Part shown: one piece after another, positions 55,618-64,000 of the stretch
Position numbering within the stretch: the stretch's first letter is position 1
Layout: each line of letters starts with the position of its first letter
Made by a program: the position numbers and the translations under genes
Assembly (NCBI RefSeq): GCF_023823685.1
Contig: NZ_JAMXBF010000001.1
Span: 496,001-560,000 of the forward strand
DNA length: 64,000 nucleotides
Direction of reading: 5' to 3'
DNA from: Pseudomonas subflava
Lineage (GTDB): Bacteria; Pseudomonadota; Gammaproteobacteria; Pseudomonadales; Pseudomonadaceae
The notes under the pieces: generated by a model
Told to the model about the DNA's origin: nothing
What the model saw: the letters and a program-made list of their open reading frames with translations, nothing else
The model's database searches: none

Positions 55618-57050
55618 CAGTAGGCCTCCTTGGTAAAGACCAGTGCCGGAACGGTGCGAAAGAGGATGTAGAGGTCGAACCAGACCGACCAGTGCTCGAT
55701 GTATTCCAGGTCGAACTCGATGCGCCGCTCGATCTTCTCCAGCGTGTCGGTCTCGCCGCGGTAGCCGTTGATCTGTGCCCAGCCGGTGATGCCCGGCTTG
55801 ACCCGGTGACGCGCGCTATAGGCCTCCACCGCGTCCTCGAAGAGCACGCCGGCGGCCTTGGTGGCCGTGGCATGGGGACGGGGGCCGACCATCGACATGC
55901 TGCCGAGCAGGACGTTGAACAGCTGCGGCAGCTCGTCGATGCTGCTGCGCCGGATGAAGGCACCGACCCGCGTGATGCGGGCATCGCCGCGCACGGTCTG
56001 GCGCTCGGCATTGGCGTCGGCCATCTGGTGGTACATCGAGCGGAACTTGTACACCTCGATCAGCCGGTTGTTGTAGCCGTAGCGCTTCTGCCGGAACAGC
56101 ACCGGGCCGGGCGAATCCAGCTTGATGGCGATGGCGATCAGCAGCATCAGTGGCGCCACGGCGATCAGCGCGAGGCCGGCCAGGATCAGGTCCTCGATGC
56201 GCTTGATCAGCGGCGACCAGCCGCGCAGCGGCAGCTCGGAGGCATTGAACATCGGCAGCCCGGCCACCTCGGTGATGCGATTGTGGGCATGACGCAGGGC
56301 CAGCATGTCCGGTGCCAGCAGCACGCTGACCGGCAGGCGGCGCAGGCGGCTGACGATATGGCCGATGCGGTTCTCCGCCGACCAGGGCAGCGCTACCAGT
56401 ACCTGCTGCACGCGCTCCTCGCGGATCAGCTGCTCGAGGGTCTTGGAATCGCCCAGTACCGGCAGTTCGGCCAGCTCACCGTTGACGCGGCTGAGGCGGT
56501 CGTCGATGAAACCGATGATGCCGAGGCGGATATCGCCGTTGCGGCGCATGTATTCGGCGATGCGCTCGCCGTTCTCGGTACCGCCGAGAATCACCGCGTT
56601 CTGCAGGTGCCGCCCCTGGCGGATGAAGTGGCGCAGGATGGCCTGCAGCAGCAGGCGCTCGGCGCCGTACAGCGTCAGGCCGGCGAGGAACCACAGCAGT
56701 AGCTGCTGCGGGGAGAGGAAAGCGAACAGGCCCAGCACCTGGTGCATGAACACCAGCACCGAGAAGGCCGCCAGCCAACTGAAGAACATCAGGCGAAAGC
56801 GCAGCCGCTTGCTGAACAAGTCGTCGTTGTAGACGCCGCCGGCCTGGAATACCAGCACCGTGATCAGGCCGAAGAACACCAGCAGTGCGAAATGGTAGCG
56901 CTGATCGGCGATGCCGCCGTCGAGCATCCACAGCAGGGCGAACCCGGGCAAGACGGAGGTGAAGCCGTGGAGCAAACGGGTGAAGGCGATGAAGTACTGA
57001 ACGAAGCCCGGCTTGGACAAGAGCAGGCTTTCGGTGGATTGCGCTCGCAA
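55617..57050 (-). CDS. pslA: undecaprenyl-phosphate sugar phosphotransferase PslA
   Basis: A 477-residue polyprenyl glycosylphosphotransferase (PAO1 PslA about 478). Five membrane helices and a CoA-binding-like domain ([16 protein letters not shown]) precede the C-terminal catalytic domain: [42 protein letters not shown] and [15 protein letters not shown]. It loads the first sugar phosphate on undecaprenyl phosphate and starts Psl assembly. The start is TTG 57050 with GGGAGAG seven bases upstream; no ATG or GTG fits. First gene of pslA-K. Confidence 0.95.
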   Translation of the reverse strand: MRAQSTESLLLSKPGFVQYFIAFTRLLHGFTSVLPGFALLWMLDGGIADQRYHFALLVFFGLITVLVFQAGGVYNDDLFSKRLRFRLMFFSWLAAFSVLVFMHQVLGLFAFLSPQQLLLWFLAGLTLYGAERLLLQAILRHFIRQGRHLQNAVILGGTENGERIAEYMRRNGDIRLGIIGFIDDRLSRVNGELAELPVLGDSKTLEQLIREERVQQVLVALPWSAENRIGHIVSRLRRLPVSVLLAPDMLALRHAHNRITEVAGLPMFNASELPLRGWSPLIKRIEDLILAGLALIAVAPLMLLIAIAIKLDSPGPVLFRQKRYGYNNRLIEVYKFRSMYHQMADANAERQTVRGDARITRVGAFIRRSSIDELPQLFNVLLGSMSMVGPRPHATATKAAGVLFEDAVEAYSARHRVKPGITGWAQINGYRGETDTLEKIERRIEFDLEYIEHWSVWFDLYILFRTVPALVFTKEAY

Positions 57051-57196
57051 AAATAACTCTCCCGGTCGGCCCGGCAGTGGCCACTAAATCGGTAGTCGAC
57101 GGGGTTTGGTTGGTCAAACTATTGGCGATTATTTTCTTGACGCTAATGGTCGCCGCTTTTTTGTCGATTGGATCACGAAGATCGTGCTGGCAGCAA
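57051..57196 (-). promoter_or_regulatory. pslA upstream and leader region
   Basis: A 146-base AT-rich gap between the AraC-type gene and pslA, both on the minus strand. The Shine-Dalgarno GGGAGAG contains a GGA and could be covered by RsmA, as reported for P. aeruginosa psl. No reliable -35/-10 pair could be fixed by eye. Confidence 0.4.
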
Positions 57197-58228
57197 TTAA
57201 AAACTAATGGCCTTTTGATATTTCTGCCGGTAGGCACCCGGCGTCATCCCGGTCCATGTCTTGAAGCTGCGATGAAACGATCGGGACTCGGTAAAACCAA
57301 GGTAGCTGGCGATGTCCTGCACTGCCAGATCGCTGCGCAGCAGGTAGTGCTCGGCCAGCTCCTGACGCAGCTGATCTAGGATTTCCTGATAGCTGGTACC
57401 GGACTGCTGCAGATGACGCTGCAGGGTGCGCACCGTCATGTGGAATTTCTCCGCCACGCGCTCCTTGCGCGGCAGGCCGTCTTTGAGCAGCAGGCGCAGG
57501 GCGTTCTTTACCCGCAGCGGCAGCGGCTCGTTGTCGTCGAGGCCGGCCATCATGGTCAGCGCGTGTTCTTCCAGGGTACGCAACAGGTTGGCGTCGGCCT
57601 GGCGCAGGGGAATGGCCAGATAGTCCAGCGGAACCAGCAGGGCGTTGCAGGGCTGACCGAACAGTACCGGGCAGCCGAACACTTCCTCATAGTCCGCCAG
57701 CGGCGCCTCGGCGGGGCACTCGTGCTCGAACCACACCTCGCGCGGTGACTTGTCCATCTCGGCGATCCAGCGCGCGTAGAGCATCCACGAGGCCAGCACG
57801 TTCTCCACCATGTGACGGCGGATGCCGGCGCTCTCGTGGCGGCAGTTCCAGATCAGCCGCACATGGTCGCCGGCCATCTCCACCCGGCTGGTGCCCATGT
57901 CGCCGACCAGCTTCTCGTACGGCACGATGCGGCTCATCGCCTCGCCGAGCGTGGCGCAGTTCATGGTGATGTAGCCGAGCACGCTCCAGGAGCCTGGCTG
58001 CACGTGGCGAGCCGAGTGCAGGCCGAACAGCGGGTCGCCCGAGACCTTTATCAGGTGCGCCAGCAACCGCTCGTGCGCCTCGCTGGGGATACGCCGGCCA
58101 TTGTCGGCCAGGTCCTCGAGCGTCACGCCGGCGGCGGCGCGCGCGGCCTCCATGTCCAGGCCGAGCTGTTCGGCATGGCGCAGGTATTTGAGCAGGGCGG
58201 GGACGGAGGTATAGCCGAGGGTCAGCAT
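57197..58228 (-). CDS. AraC-family transcriptional regulator with an arabinose-binding-like N-terminal domain
   Basis: A 343-residue regulator of the OruR/ArgR-like AraC class. The N-terminal domain (about 20-210) has RIPSEAHERLLAHLIKVSGDPLFGLHSA, as in the Arabinose_bd family. A C-terminal double HTH (about 240-335) has ERVAEKFHMTVRTLQRHLQ and VQDIASYLGFTESRSFHRSFK. It is divergent from the FAD oxidase gene across 126 bases, so it very likely controls that operon; it also lies directly upstream of pslA on the same strand. From memory it matches PAO1 PA3027, next to the same metabolic genes. Confidence 0.9.
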   Translation of the reverse strand: MLTLGYTSVPALLKYLRHAEQLGLDMEAARAAAGVTLEDLADNGRRIPSEAHERLLAHLIKVSGDPLFGLHSARHVQPGSWSVLGYITMNCATLGEAMSRIVPYEKLVGDMGTSRVEMAGDHVRLIWNCRHESAGIRRHMVENVLASWMLYARWIAEMDKSPREVWFEHECPAEAPLADYEEVFGCPVLFGQPCNALLVPLDYLAIPLRQADANLLRTLEEHALTMMAGLDDNEPLPLRVKNALRLLLKDGLPRKERVAEKFHMTVRTLQRHLQQSGTSYQEILDQLRQELAEHYLLRSDLAVQDIASYLGFTESRSFHRSFKTWTGMTPGAYRQKYQKAISF

Positions 58229-58354
58229 AATGTTCTTGTTGTTCTGCTTGGCTTGATTGGCGACAGCGCCTGTCCCGATACGACAGTGACCGGAGCGGGC
58301 GGCTGGCTAGTATAGGCAGCCATCGAGAATGACCGGAATAGGCGGGAAGCAAGC

Positions 58355-59953
58355 ATGCGACGTTGGAACGGATGGGGCGACGAGGCGACCGCGGTGGAGC
58401 TGCCGGCACATGGCGCGGCCTTCCTCGAGGGGCTGGTCGGCGCGGGCCGGCGCCTGCCGGATGCCAGCCTGGAACAGGTGCTGGCGCGGGTGCCGGCGTC
58501 GCGTCTGGGCGTGCGCCATCCGCTGGTCTGCGTGGACGCCGAGATGCGCGTGCGCCACGCCCGCGGCCAGAGCCTGCCGGACTGGCTGGCCATGCGCTCC
58601 GGCGAGTTCGGCGTGTTCCCCGATGGCGTGGCCCTGCCGGAAACCGCCGCGCAGATCCGCGAGCTGCTGTCCTGGGCCAGGCAGCAGGACGCCATCGTCA
58701 TTCCCTACGGCGGCGGCACCTCGGTGGCCGGGCATATCAACCCGGTCGAGTCCGAGAAGCCGGTGCTGACCCTGTCGCTGGAGCGCATGACCCAGCTGCT
58801 CGACCTCGACGAGCAAAGCCAGATCGCCACCTTCGGCCCCGGCGCCAACGGCCCGCAGGTGGAGGCGCAGCTGCGCGCACGCGGCTACACTCTCGGCCAC
58901 TTCCCGCAGTCCTGGGAGCTGTCCACCCTCGGCGGCTGGGTCGCCAGCCGCTCCAGCGGTCAGCAGTCGCTGCGTTACGGACGCATCGAGCAGCTGTTCG
59001 CCGGCGGCAAGGTCGAGACCTTCGCCGGCACCCTGGACATCCCGACCTTCCCGGCCTCGGCCGCGGGGCCGGATCTGCGCGAGCTGATCCTCGGCAGCGA
59101 GGGCCGCTTCGGCGTGATCTCCGAGGTTAAGGTGCGGGTGACCAAGCTGGCCGAGCAGGAGAAGTTCTTCGCCGTGTTCCTGCCCAGCTGGCAGCAGGCC
59201 CTGGCCGGCATCCGCGCGCTGGTGCAGGCACGTATCCCGCTGTCCATGCTGCGCCTGTCCAACGCCATCGAGACCGAGACCCAGCTGGCCCTGGCCGGCC
59301 ACCCCGAGCAGATCGCGCTGCTGGAGAAATACCTGGCCCTGCGCGGCGCCCGCACCGGCAAATGCATGCTGACCTTCGGCGTCACCGGCAACCGCGGCCA
59401 GAACGCCCTGTCGGTGAAGCAGGCGAAAAAGCTGCTGAAGGGCTTCGGCGGCGTGTTCACCGGCACCTTGCTGGGCAAGAAGTGGGCGGAGAATCGCTTC
59501 CGTTTCCCCTACCTGCGCCACGGCCTGTGGGAGGCCGGCTACGCGGTGGACACCCTGGAAACCGCCACCGACTGGAACAACGTCGACCACCTGCTGAACC
59601 AGGTCGAGGCCAGCCTGCGTCAGGGCCTGGCGGAGGAGGGCGAGCGGGTTCACGTGTTCACCCACCTGTCGCACGTCTACGGCCAGGGCTCGAGCATCTA
59701 CACCACCTACGTGTTCCGCCCGGGCACCAGTTACGAGCAGACCCTGGCGCGCTGGAGCAAGCTCAAGCACGCGGCCAGCCAGACCATCGCCGCCAACCGC
59801 GGCACCATCAGCCACCAGCACGGCGTCGGCCGCGACCATGCGCCGTACTTGGCGGCGGAGAAGGGTGAGCTGGGCATGGCAGCGATCAAGGCCATGGCGC
59901 AGCACTTCGATCCCGAAAGCCGTTTGGCACCGGGCGTATTGCTGGAAGACTGA
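58355..59953 (+). CDS. FAD-dependent oxidase related to alkylglycerone-phosphate synthase
   Basis: A 532-residue VAO/PCMH-family flavoprotein. The FAD pyrophosphate loop is IPYGGGTSVAGH near residue 114. GHFPQSWELSTLGGWVASRSSG (about 188-209) and LRELILGSEGRFGVISEV closely follow the AGPS pattern. The C-terminal active-site region has Tyr442 in SHVYGQGSSIY and SHQHGVGRDH with His487 and His489; AGPS enzymes have three consecutive His here, so Gln488 replaces the middle one. AGPS exchanges the acyl group of acyl-DHAP for a fatty alcohol; whether this enzyme does so is unproven. First gene of the operon. Confidence 0.87.
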   Translation: MRRWNGWGDEATAVELPAHGAAFLEGLVGAGRRLPDASLEQVLARVPASRLGVRHPLVCVDAEMRVRHARGQSLPDWLAMRSGEFGVFPDGVALPETAAQIRELLSWARQQDAIVIPYGGGTSVAGHINPVESEKPVLTLSLERMTQLLDLDEQSQIATFGPGANGPQVEAQLRARGYTLGHFPQSWELSTLGGWVASRSSGQQSLRYGRIEQLFAGGKVETFAGTLDIPTFPASAAGPDLRELILGSEGRFGVISEVKVRVTKLAEQEKFFAVFLPSWQQALAGIRALVQARIPLSMLRLSNAIETETQLALAGHPEQIALLEKYLALRGARTGKCMLTFGVTGNRGQNALSVKQAKKLLKGFGGVFTGTLLGKKWAENRFRFPYLRHGLWEAGYAVDTLETATDWNNVDHLLNQVEASLRQGLAEEGERVHVFTHLSHVYGQGSSIYTTYVFRPGTSYEQTLARWSKLKHAASQTIAANRGTISHQHGVGRDHAPYLAAEKGELGMAAIKAMAQHFDPESRLAPGVLLED

Positions 59954-59954
59954 G

Positions 59955-61535
59955 ATGAGCTGGAACGCGCAGTGGCGCGAGGCGGCGCTGCCCGAGCTGG
60001 CGGCGCGCGACTGGGACCTGATCGTCGTCGGCGGCGGCATCAGTGGCGCCGGCATCCTGCGCGAGGCGGCGCGGCGTGGCTGGAGCTGCCTGCTGCTGGA
60101 GCAGCGCGACTTCGCCTGGGGCACCTCCAGTCGTTCGTCGAAGATGGTCCACGGCGGCCTGCGCTACATCGCCAAGGGCCAGCTGGGCCTGACCCGCGAC
60201 TCGGTGCGCGAGCGCCAGCGCCTGCTCGGCGAGGCCCCGGGCCTGGTCGATCCGCTACCGTTCCTGTTCCCCCACTACCGCGGCAAGTTCCCCGGGCCCA
60301 GGGTGTTCGGCGGCCTGCTCGGCGTCTACGACGCCCTGGCCGGCCAGCGCCTGCACCGCTATCACCCGACCGGCGAGCTGCGCTACCTGGCGCCGGGCCT
60401 GAACGACACCGGGCTGCTCGGCGGCACCCTGTTTACCGACGCCGTCACCGACGATGCGCGCCTGGTGATGCGCGTGCTGGGCGAGGCGCGGGCCGAAGGC
60501 GGCGAGGCGCTCAATGGCATGCGCGTGATCGAGCTGAGCCGCGACGGCGCACGAGTGAACGGCCTGGTCGCCGAGGACAGCGAGAGCGGTCGGCGCTTCG
60601 CGTTCCGCGCCCGCGCCGTGGCCCAGGCCACTGGCGCCTGGGCCGATGAGCTGCGCAAGAAGACCGGCCTGGAACACATCCGCCCGCTGCGCGGCAGCCA
60701 CCTGCTGCTGCCGGCCTGGCGCCTGCCGGTGGCCCAGGCCATCAGCTTCATGCACCCGGAGGATGGCAGGCCGGTCTTCGTATTTCCCTGGGAAGCCGCC
60801 ACGGTAGTCGGCACCACCGACCTGGACCACGACGAGGCGCTGAGCCGCGATGCGCGAATCACTGATGCCGAGGTCGAATACCTGCTGGCGGCCTGCGCCA
60901 GCGTCTTCCCCCGTGCCGGCGTCGGCCGCATCGATGTGCTGTCGACCTGGGCCGGCGTGCGCCCGGTGGTCAGAGCAGAGGAGGGCTTGAACAGGAAGCC
61001 TTCGGACGAGAAACGCGAGCATGCCCTGTGGATCGAGCCCGGCTGCGTGACCCTGGCCGGCGGCAAGCTGACCACCTTCCGCCTGCTGGCGCTGGAGGTG
61101 CTGCGCGCCTGTGCGCCGATGCTCGGGCGCGAGGTGGCGGACATCGGCCAGGCGGTTTTCCGCGCGCCGCCGCAAGTGGCACTGCCTGACCTGTGCCTGA
61201 GCCAGCGGCGCCGCCTGGCTGGGCGCCATGGTCATGCGCTACCGCGTCTGGCCGAGCTGATCGGCGAGCTGGGCAATGAATGCGTCGGCACCAGCAACGC
61301 GCTCTGGGCCGAGCTGGCCCTGGCCTGCGACAACGAGCTGGTGCTGCAGCTGGACGACCTGCTGCTGCGCCGCACCCGCATCGGCCTGCTGCTGCCGAAC
61401 GGCGCCGCGGCCGAGATGCCGCGCATCCGCGTTCTGTGCCAGCCACGCCTGGGCTGGAGCGATGCGCGCTGGGAACAACAACAACAACGCTATCTGGAGC
61501 TGTGGCGCAGCTGCTACAGCCTGCCCCGCTCGTAG
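59955..61535 (+). CDS. GlpD-like FAD-dependent glycerol-3-phosphate dehydrogenase family protein
   Basis: A 526-residue flavoprotein with a Rossmann motif VVGGGISGAG at residues 25-33 and the GlpD signature TSSRSSKMVHGGLRYIAKGQ near 55-75, plus VGTTDLDHDEA and LAGGKLTTFR. It probably oxidises glycerol 3-phosphate or a related polyol phosphate to DHAP and passes electrons to quinone. ATG 59955 follows the previous stop by one base. True glpD is normally beside glpFKR; its pairing here with an AGPS-like enzyme suggests a special substrate. Confidence 0.9.
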   Translation: MSWNAQWREAALPELAARDWDLIVVGGGISGAGILREAARRGWSCLLLEQRDFAWGTSSRSSKMVHGGLRYIAKGQLGLTRDSVRERQRLLGEAPGLVDPLPFLFPHYRGKFPGPRVFGGLLGVYDALAGQRLHRYHPTGELRYLAPGLNDTGLLGGTLFTDAVTDDARLVMRVLGEARAEGGEALNGMRVIELSRDGARVNGLVAEDSESGRRFAFRARAVAQATGAWADELRKKTGLEHIRPLRGSHLLLPAWRLPVAQAISFMHPEDGRPVFVFPWEAATVVGTTDLDHDEALSRDARITDAEVEYLLAACASVFPRAGVGRIDVLSTWAGVRPVVRAEEGLNRKPSDEKREHALWIEPGCVTLAGGKLTTFRLLALEVLRACAPMLGREVADIGQAVFRAPPQVALPDLCLSQRRRLAGRHGHALPRLAELIGELGNECVGTSNALWAELALACDNELVLQLDDLLLRRTRIGLLLPNGAAAEMPRIRVLCQPRLGWSDARWEQQQQRYLELWRSCYSLPRS

Positions 61536-61615
61536 AGTGCGCGGGGCCGCCAAGGCCCTGCGCACCGTGACCATCCGGCTGGTGCGCGCGGCGCACCCTA
61601 CTCGAGGACTGTGAG
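61536..61615. other. intergenic gap carrying a repeat remnant
   Basis: 80 bases between the GlpD-like and kinase genes. GGTGCGCGCGGCGCACCCTAC at 61581-61601 is one arm of the GTAGGGTGCGC family seen twice near 8.4-8.8 kb. Confidence 0.6.
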
Positions 61616-63172
61616 TTGACCGAACGCTATCTGCTGGCCATCGACAACGGCACCCAGAGCGTGCGCGCGCTGCTCTTCGACCTGGCCGGCAATCTGGTCG
61701 GCAAGGGCAAGGTGGAGCTCGAACCCTATTACTCCGAGCACCCCGGCTGGGCCGAGCAGGACCCGGAGTACTACTGGGCCAGCCTCGGTGAGGCGTGCCG
61801 CCAGCTGTGGGCCAGCGTCGATATCGACAAGAGCCGGATCGCCGGGGTGTCGCTGACCACCCAGCGCGGCACCCTGATCAACGTCGACGAGGCCGGCAAA
61901 CCGCTACGCCCGGCCATCCTCTGGCTCGATCAGCGCCGCGCCGAGGTCGAGGGCCGCATCACCGGGCCATGGGGCTGGCTGTTCAAGCTGATCCGCGAAG
62001 AAGAGACCATCGACTATTTCCGCAGCCAGGCCGAGGCCAACTGGATCACCCAGCAGCAGCCGGAGATCTGGGCGCGTACGCACAAGTTTCTGCTGCTCTC
62101 GGGCTTCCTCACCCATCGCCTCTGCGGCCGCTTCGCCGACTCGGTGGGCAGCTGCGTGGCCTACCTGCCGTTCGACTACAAGCGCCTGTGCTGGGCCAAA
62201 CCCAGCGACTGGAAGTGGCAGGCCATCCCGGTGCGCCCGGACATGCTGCCGGAGCTGGTCAAGCCGGGTGAGCGCATCGGCAGCATCAGTGCCGAGGCCA
62301 GCCGGCACACGGGCATCCCCGAGGGCCTGCCGCTGATCGCCGCCGCCTCCGACAAGGCCTGCGAGGTGATCGGCGCCGGCGGCGTGGAGCCGAGCACCGC
62401 GTGCCTGTCCTACGGCACCACGGCGACCATCAACACCACGCGCGCCAAGTATCTGGAGACCATCCCGCTGATCCCGCCGTACCCGGCGGCGATTCCCGAC
62501 CACTACAACACCGAGGTCATGGTGTTCCGCGGTTTCTGGATGGTCAGCTGGTTCAAGGAGCAGTTCGGCCATGCCGAGCGTCAGCGCGGCCTGGAGCTGG
62601 GGGTGGCCGCCGAGACCCTGTTCGACGAACTGGTGGAGGGTGTGCCGCCGGGCTCCATGGGCCTGATGCTGCAGCCGTTCTGGTCGCCGGGCATCCGCGA
62701 GCCCGGGCTGGAGGCCAAGGGCTCGATCATCGGTTTTGGCGACGTGCATACCCGCGCGCACCTGTACCGCGCGATTCTCGAGGGCCTGGCCTACGCCCTG
62801 CGCCAGGGCAAGGAACGCATCGAGAAGCGCTCCGGCACGCGCATCCAGCGCCTGCGCATTTCAGGCGGCGGCTCGCAGAGCGACGCGGCCATGCAGCTGA
62901 CCGCCGATATCTTCAACCTGCCGGCCGAGCGCCCGCACCTATACGAGGCCTCCGGCCTGGGCGCGGCCATCGACTGCGCTGTCGGCCTCGGCCTGCACCC
63001 GGACTTCCCCACGGCCATTGCCGCCATGACTCGCGTCGGCAAGGTGTTCCAGCCCAACCCGCAGGCGGTGGCGGTGTACGAGCGCCTGTACCGCGAGGTC
63101 TACCTGCGCATGTACCGGCAGCTCAAGCCGCTGTACGGCAGCATTCGCGAGATCACCGGCTACCCGGCCTAG
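61616..63172 (+). CDS. FGGY-family carbohydrate kinase
   Basis: A 518-residue kinase of the glycerol kinase/xylulokinase superfamily. The N-terminal phosphate loop is [16 protein letters not shown], the catalytic Asp region [12 protein letters not shown] lies near residue 105, GTTATINTT is the second ATP motif, and [19 protein letters not shown] the C-terminal signature. The start is TTG 61616 with GAGGACTGTGAG upstream; no in-frame ATG fits. It should supply a phosphorylated polyol to the GlpD-like enzyme. The sugar or polyol cannot be deduced from sequence. Confidence 0.9.
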   Translation: MTERYLLAIDNGTQSVRALLFDLAGNLVGKGKVELEPYYSEHPGWAEQDPEYYWASLGEACRQLWASVDIDKSRIAGVSLTTQRGTLINVDEAGKPLRPAILWLDQRRAEVEGRITGPWGWLFKLIREEETIDYFRSQAEANWITQQQPEIWARTHKFLLLSGFLTHRLCGRFADSVGSCVAYLPFDYKRLCWAKPSDWKWQAIPVRPDMLPELVKPGERIGSISAEASRHTGIPEGLPLIAAASDKACEVIGAGGVEPSTACLSYGTTATINTTRAKYLETIPLIPPYPAAIPDHYNTEVMVFRGFWMVSWFKEQFGHAERQRGLELGVAAETLFDELVEGVPPGSMGLMLQPFWSPGIREPGLEAKGSIIGFGDVHTRAHLYRAILEGLAYALRQGKERIEKRSGTRIQRLRISGGGSQSDAAMQLTADIFNLPAERPHLYEASGLGAAIDCAVGLGLHPDFPTAIAAMTRVGKVFQPNPQAVAVYERLYREVYLRMYRQLKPLYGSIREITGYPA

Positions 63173-63257
63173 CCGGGCAAGCGCAGCGGTAGCCGGCACT
63201 TTCACGTGTTGTCCGCGGTCTGCTGTACTCGGATGAACCGCCGAGGGAGAGCGATCC

Positions 63258-64000
63258 GTGAGCGAGCAAAGGGCACTGCTGATCCTGCATGGCAAGCAGG
63301 CGCAGAACGAGGAGGTGCGCGCCGCCGTGGCAGCCTGGCGCGAGGCGGGTTGGGACTTGGGCGTGCGCCTGACCTGGGAAGGCGGCGACGCGGCGCGGCT
63401 GGTGGACGAGGCGCTGGCCGCCGGCTATCCGACATTGATCGCCGGCGGTGGCGACGGCACCCTGCGCGAGGTGGCCGAGGCCCTGGCGCTGGCCGGTGGC
63501 ACGGCCAGCCTGGCATTGCTGCCGCTGGGCACCGCCAACGACTTCGCCCGCGCCGCCGGCATTCCGTTGGCACCGGCCGAGGCGCTGTCCCTGCTGGGGA
63601 TCGAGGCGCGGTCGATCGATCTGGGCGAGGTCGACGGCCAGCTGTTCCTCAACATGGCCACCGGCGGTTTCGGCTCCAAAGTCACGGCCAATACCCCGGA
63701 AGAACTCAAGAGCCTGCTCGGCGGCGCCGCCTATTTTCTCACCGGCCTGCGTCGTTTCTCCGAGGTGCGTTCGGCCTTCGGCCGCTTCCGCGGGCCGGAC
63801 TTCAGTTGGGAAGGGGATTTCCTCGCTCTGGGCATCGGCAACGGACGCCAGGCCGGCGGCGGCCATGTGATGTGTCCGCAGGCCTGTATCGACGACGGCC
63901 TGCTGGACATCTGCATCGTGCCGGCCTCGCAGGACCTGGTCGGCACCCTCGGCACTCTGCTGTCGGGTGGCATTCTCGGTCTCGAGGCGGTGTCGGTCAG
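63258..64000 (+). CDS. YegS/DAGK-like lipid kinase, 3' end outside the window
   Basis: The first 247 residues of a diacylglycerol-kinase-catalytic-domain protein. The ATP-binding motif AGGGDGTLREVAEAL is near residue 65, GTANDFARAAG near 95, and MATGGFGSKVTANTPEELK is the YegS phosphatidylglycerol-kinase type segment. GGGHVMCPQACIDDGLLDICIV is the C-terminal sheet, quoted in part (ACIDDGLLDICIV). The start is GTG 63258 after GAGGGAGAG. A lipid kinase here supports a glycerolipid role for the operon. Confidence 0.9.
   Translation, partial: MSEQRALLILHGKQAQNEEVRAAVAAWREAGWDLGVRLTWEGGDAARLVDEALAAGYPTLIAGGGDGTLREVAEALALAGGTASLALLPLGTANDFARAAGIPLAPAEALSLLGIEARSIDLGEVDGQLFLNMATGGFGSKVTANTPEELKSLLGGAAYFLTGLRRFSEVRSAFGRFRGPDFSWEGDFLALGIGNGRQAGGGHVMCPQACIDDGLLDICIVPASQDLVGTLGTLLSGGILGLEAVSV

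Noticed and set aside
58307..60124. 605-codon minus-strand frame opposite the FAD oxidase gene
   Set aside because: Antisense shadow; the plus-strand gene shows FAD motifs and normal codon use.

Overview
This window is GC-rich, densely packed chromosomal DNA of a Pseudomonas, probably related to the P. aeruginosa / P. alcaligenes / P. mendocina group. The evidence is the gene order phhABC-phhR, acsA, aotJQMP-argR, aruCFGDB-x-aruE, alaS-lysC-rsmA, the near-complete psl exopolysaccharide operon, an AmrZ-like repressor, and REP-type intergenic repeats. No phage, IS transposase or CRISPR array is visible. Comparisons with P. aeruginosa PAO1 are from memory, not from a search.

Layout. 0-1.5 kb: a YCII-domain protein (cut by the window edge), a PhnB-like VOC protein and the ribosome-rescue hydrolase arfB, followed by a 450-bp tandem array of paired repeats. 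2-8.2 kb: a selenium region, with a phosphonate-type ABC transporter (probably selenium oxyanion uptake) divergent from selD-mnmH-small protein. A REP-containing insertion separates the ATPase and permease genes. 8.2-8.9 kb: a composite repeat block. 8.9-13.1 kb: aromatic amino-acid catabolism, phhABC and the divergent activator phhR. 13.5-15.4 kb: acsA. 15.9-28.7 kb: the arginine regulon, with the aotJQMP transporter (aotO absent), the AraC-type ArgR, and the arginine succinyltransferase pathway that converts arginine to glutamate. Canonical ArgR half-sites lie upstream of aotJ and aruC. 28.8-33.2 kb: alaS, lysC and rsmA. 33.2-37.3 kb: tRNA-Ser, four identical tandem tRNA-Arg(ACG), a DUF4124 protein, mgtE, an amrZ-like gene, tRNA-Arg(CCT) and tRNA-Pro(CGG). 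37.3-40 kb: a small lipoprotein and mobA / moaB-moeA.

40-57 kb: an exopolysaccharide block with pslA to pslK in PAO1 order on the minus strand. At its distal end are two convergent acyltransferase genes that may stand in for pslL. GC falls sharply from about 40.0 to 53.5 kb, and the right-hand step lies inside pslC, so most of the cluster seems to have been exchanged by recombination while pslA, pslB and most of pslC keep the host composition. RsmA and AmrZ, which both repress psl in P. aeruginosa, are encoded in the same window.

57.2-64 kb: an AraC-type regulator divergent from an operon encoding an alkyl-DHAP-synthase-like FAD enzyme, a GlpD-like dehydrogenase, an FGGY kinase and a YegS/DAGK-like lipid kinase (cut by the window edge). 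Together they suggest an uncharacterised glycerolipid or ether-lipid pathway. This operon and mobA-moaB-moeA are adjacent in PAO1, so the psl block looks inserted between them.
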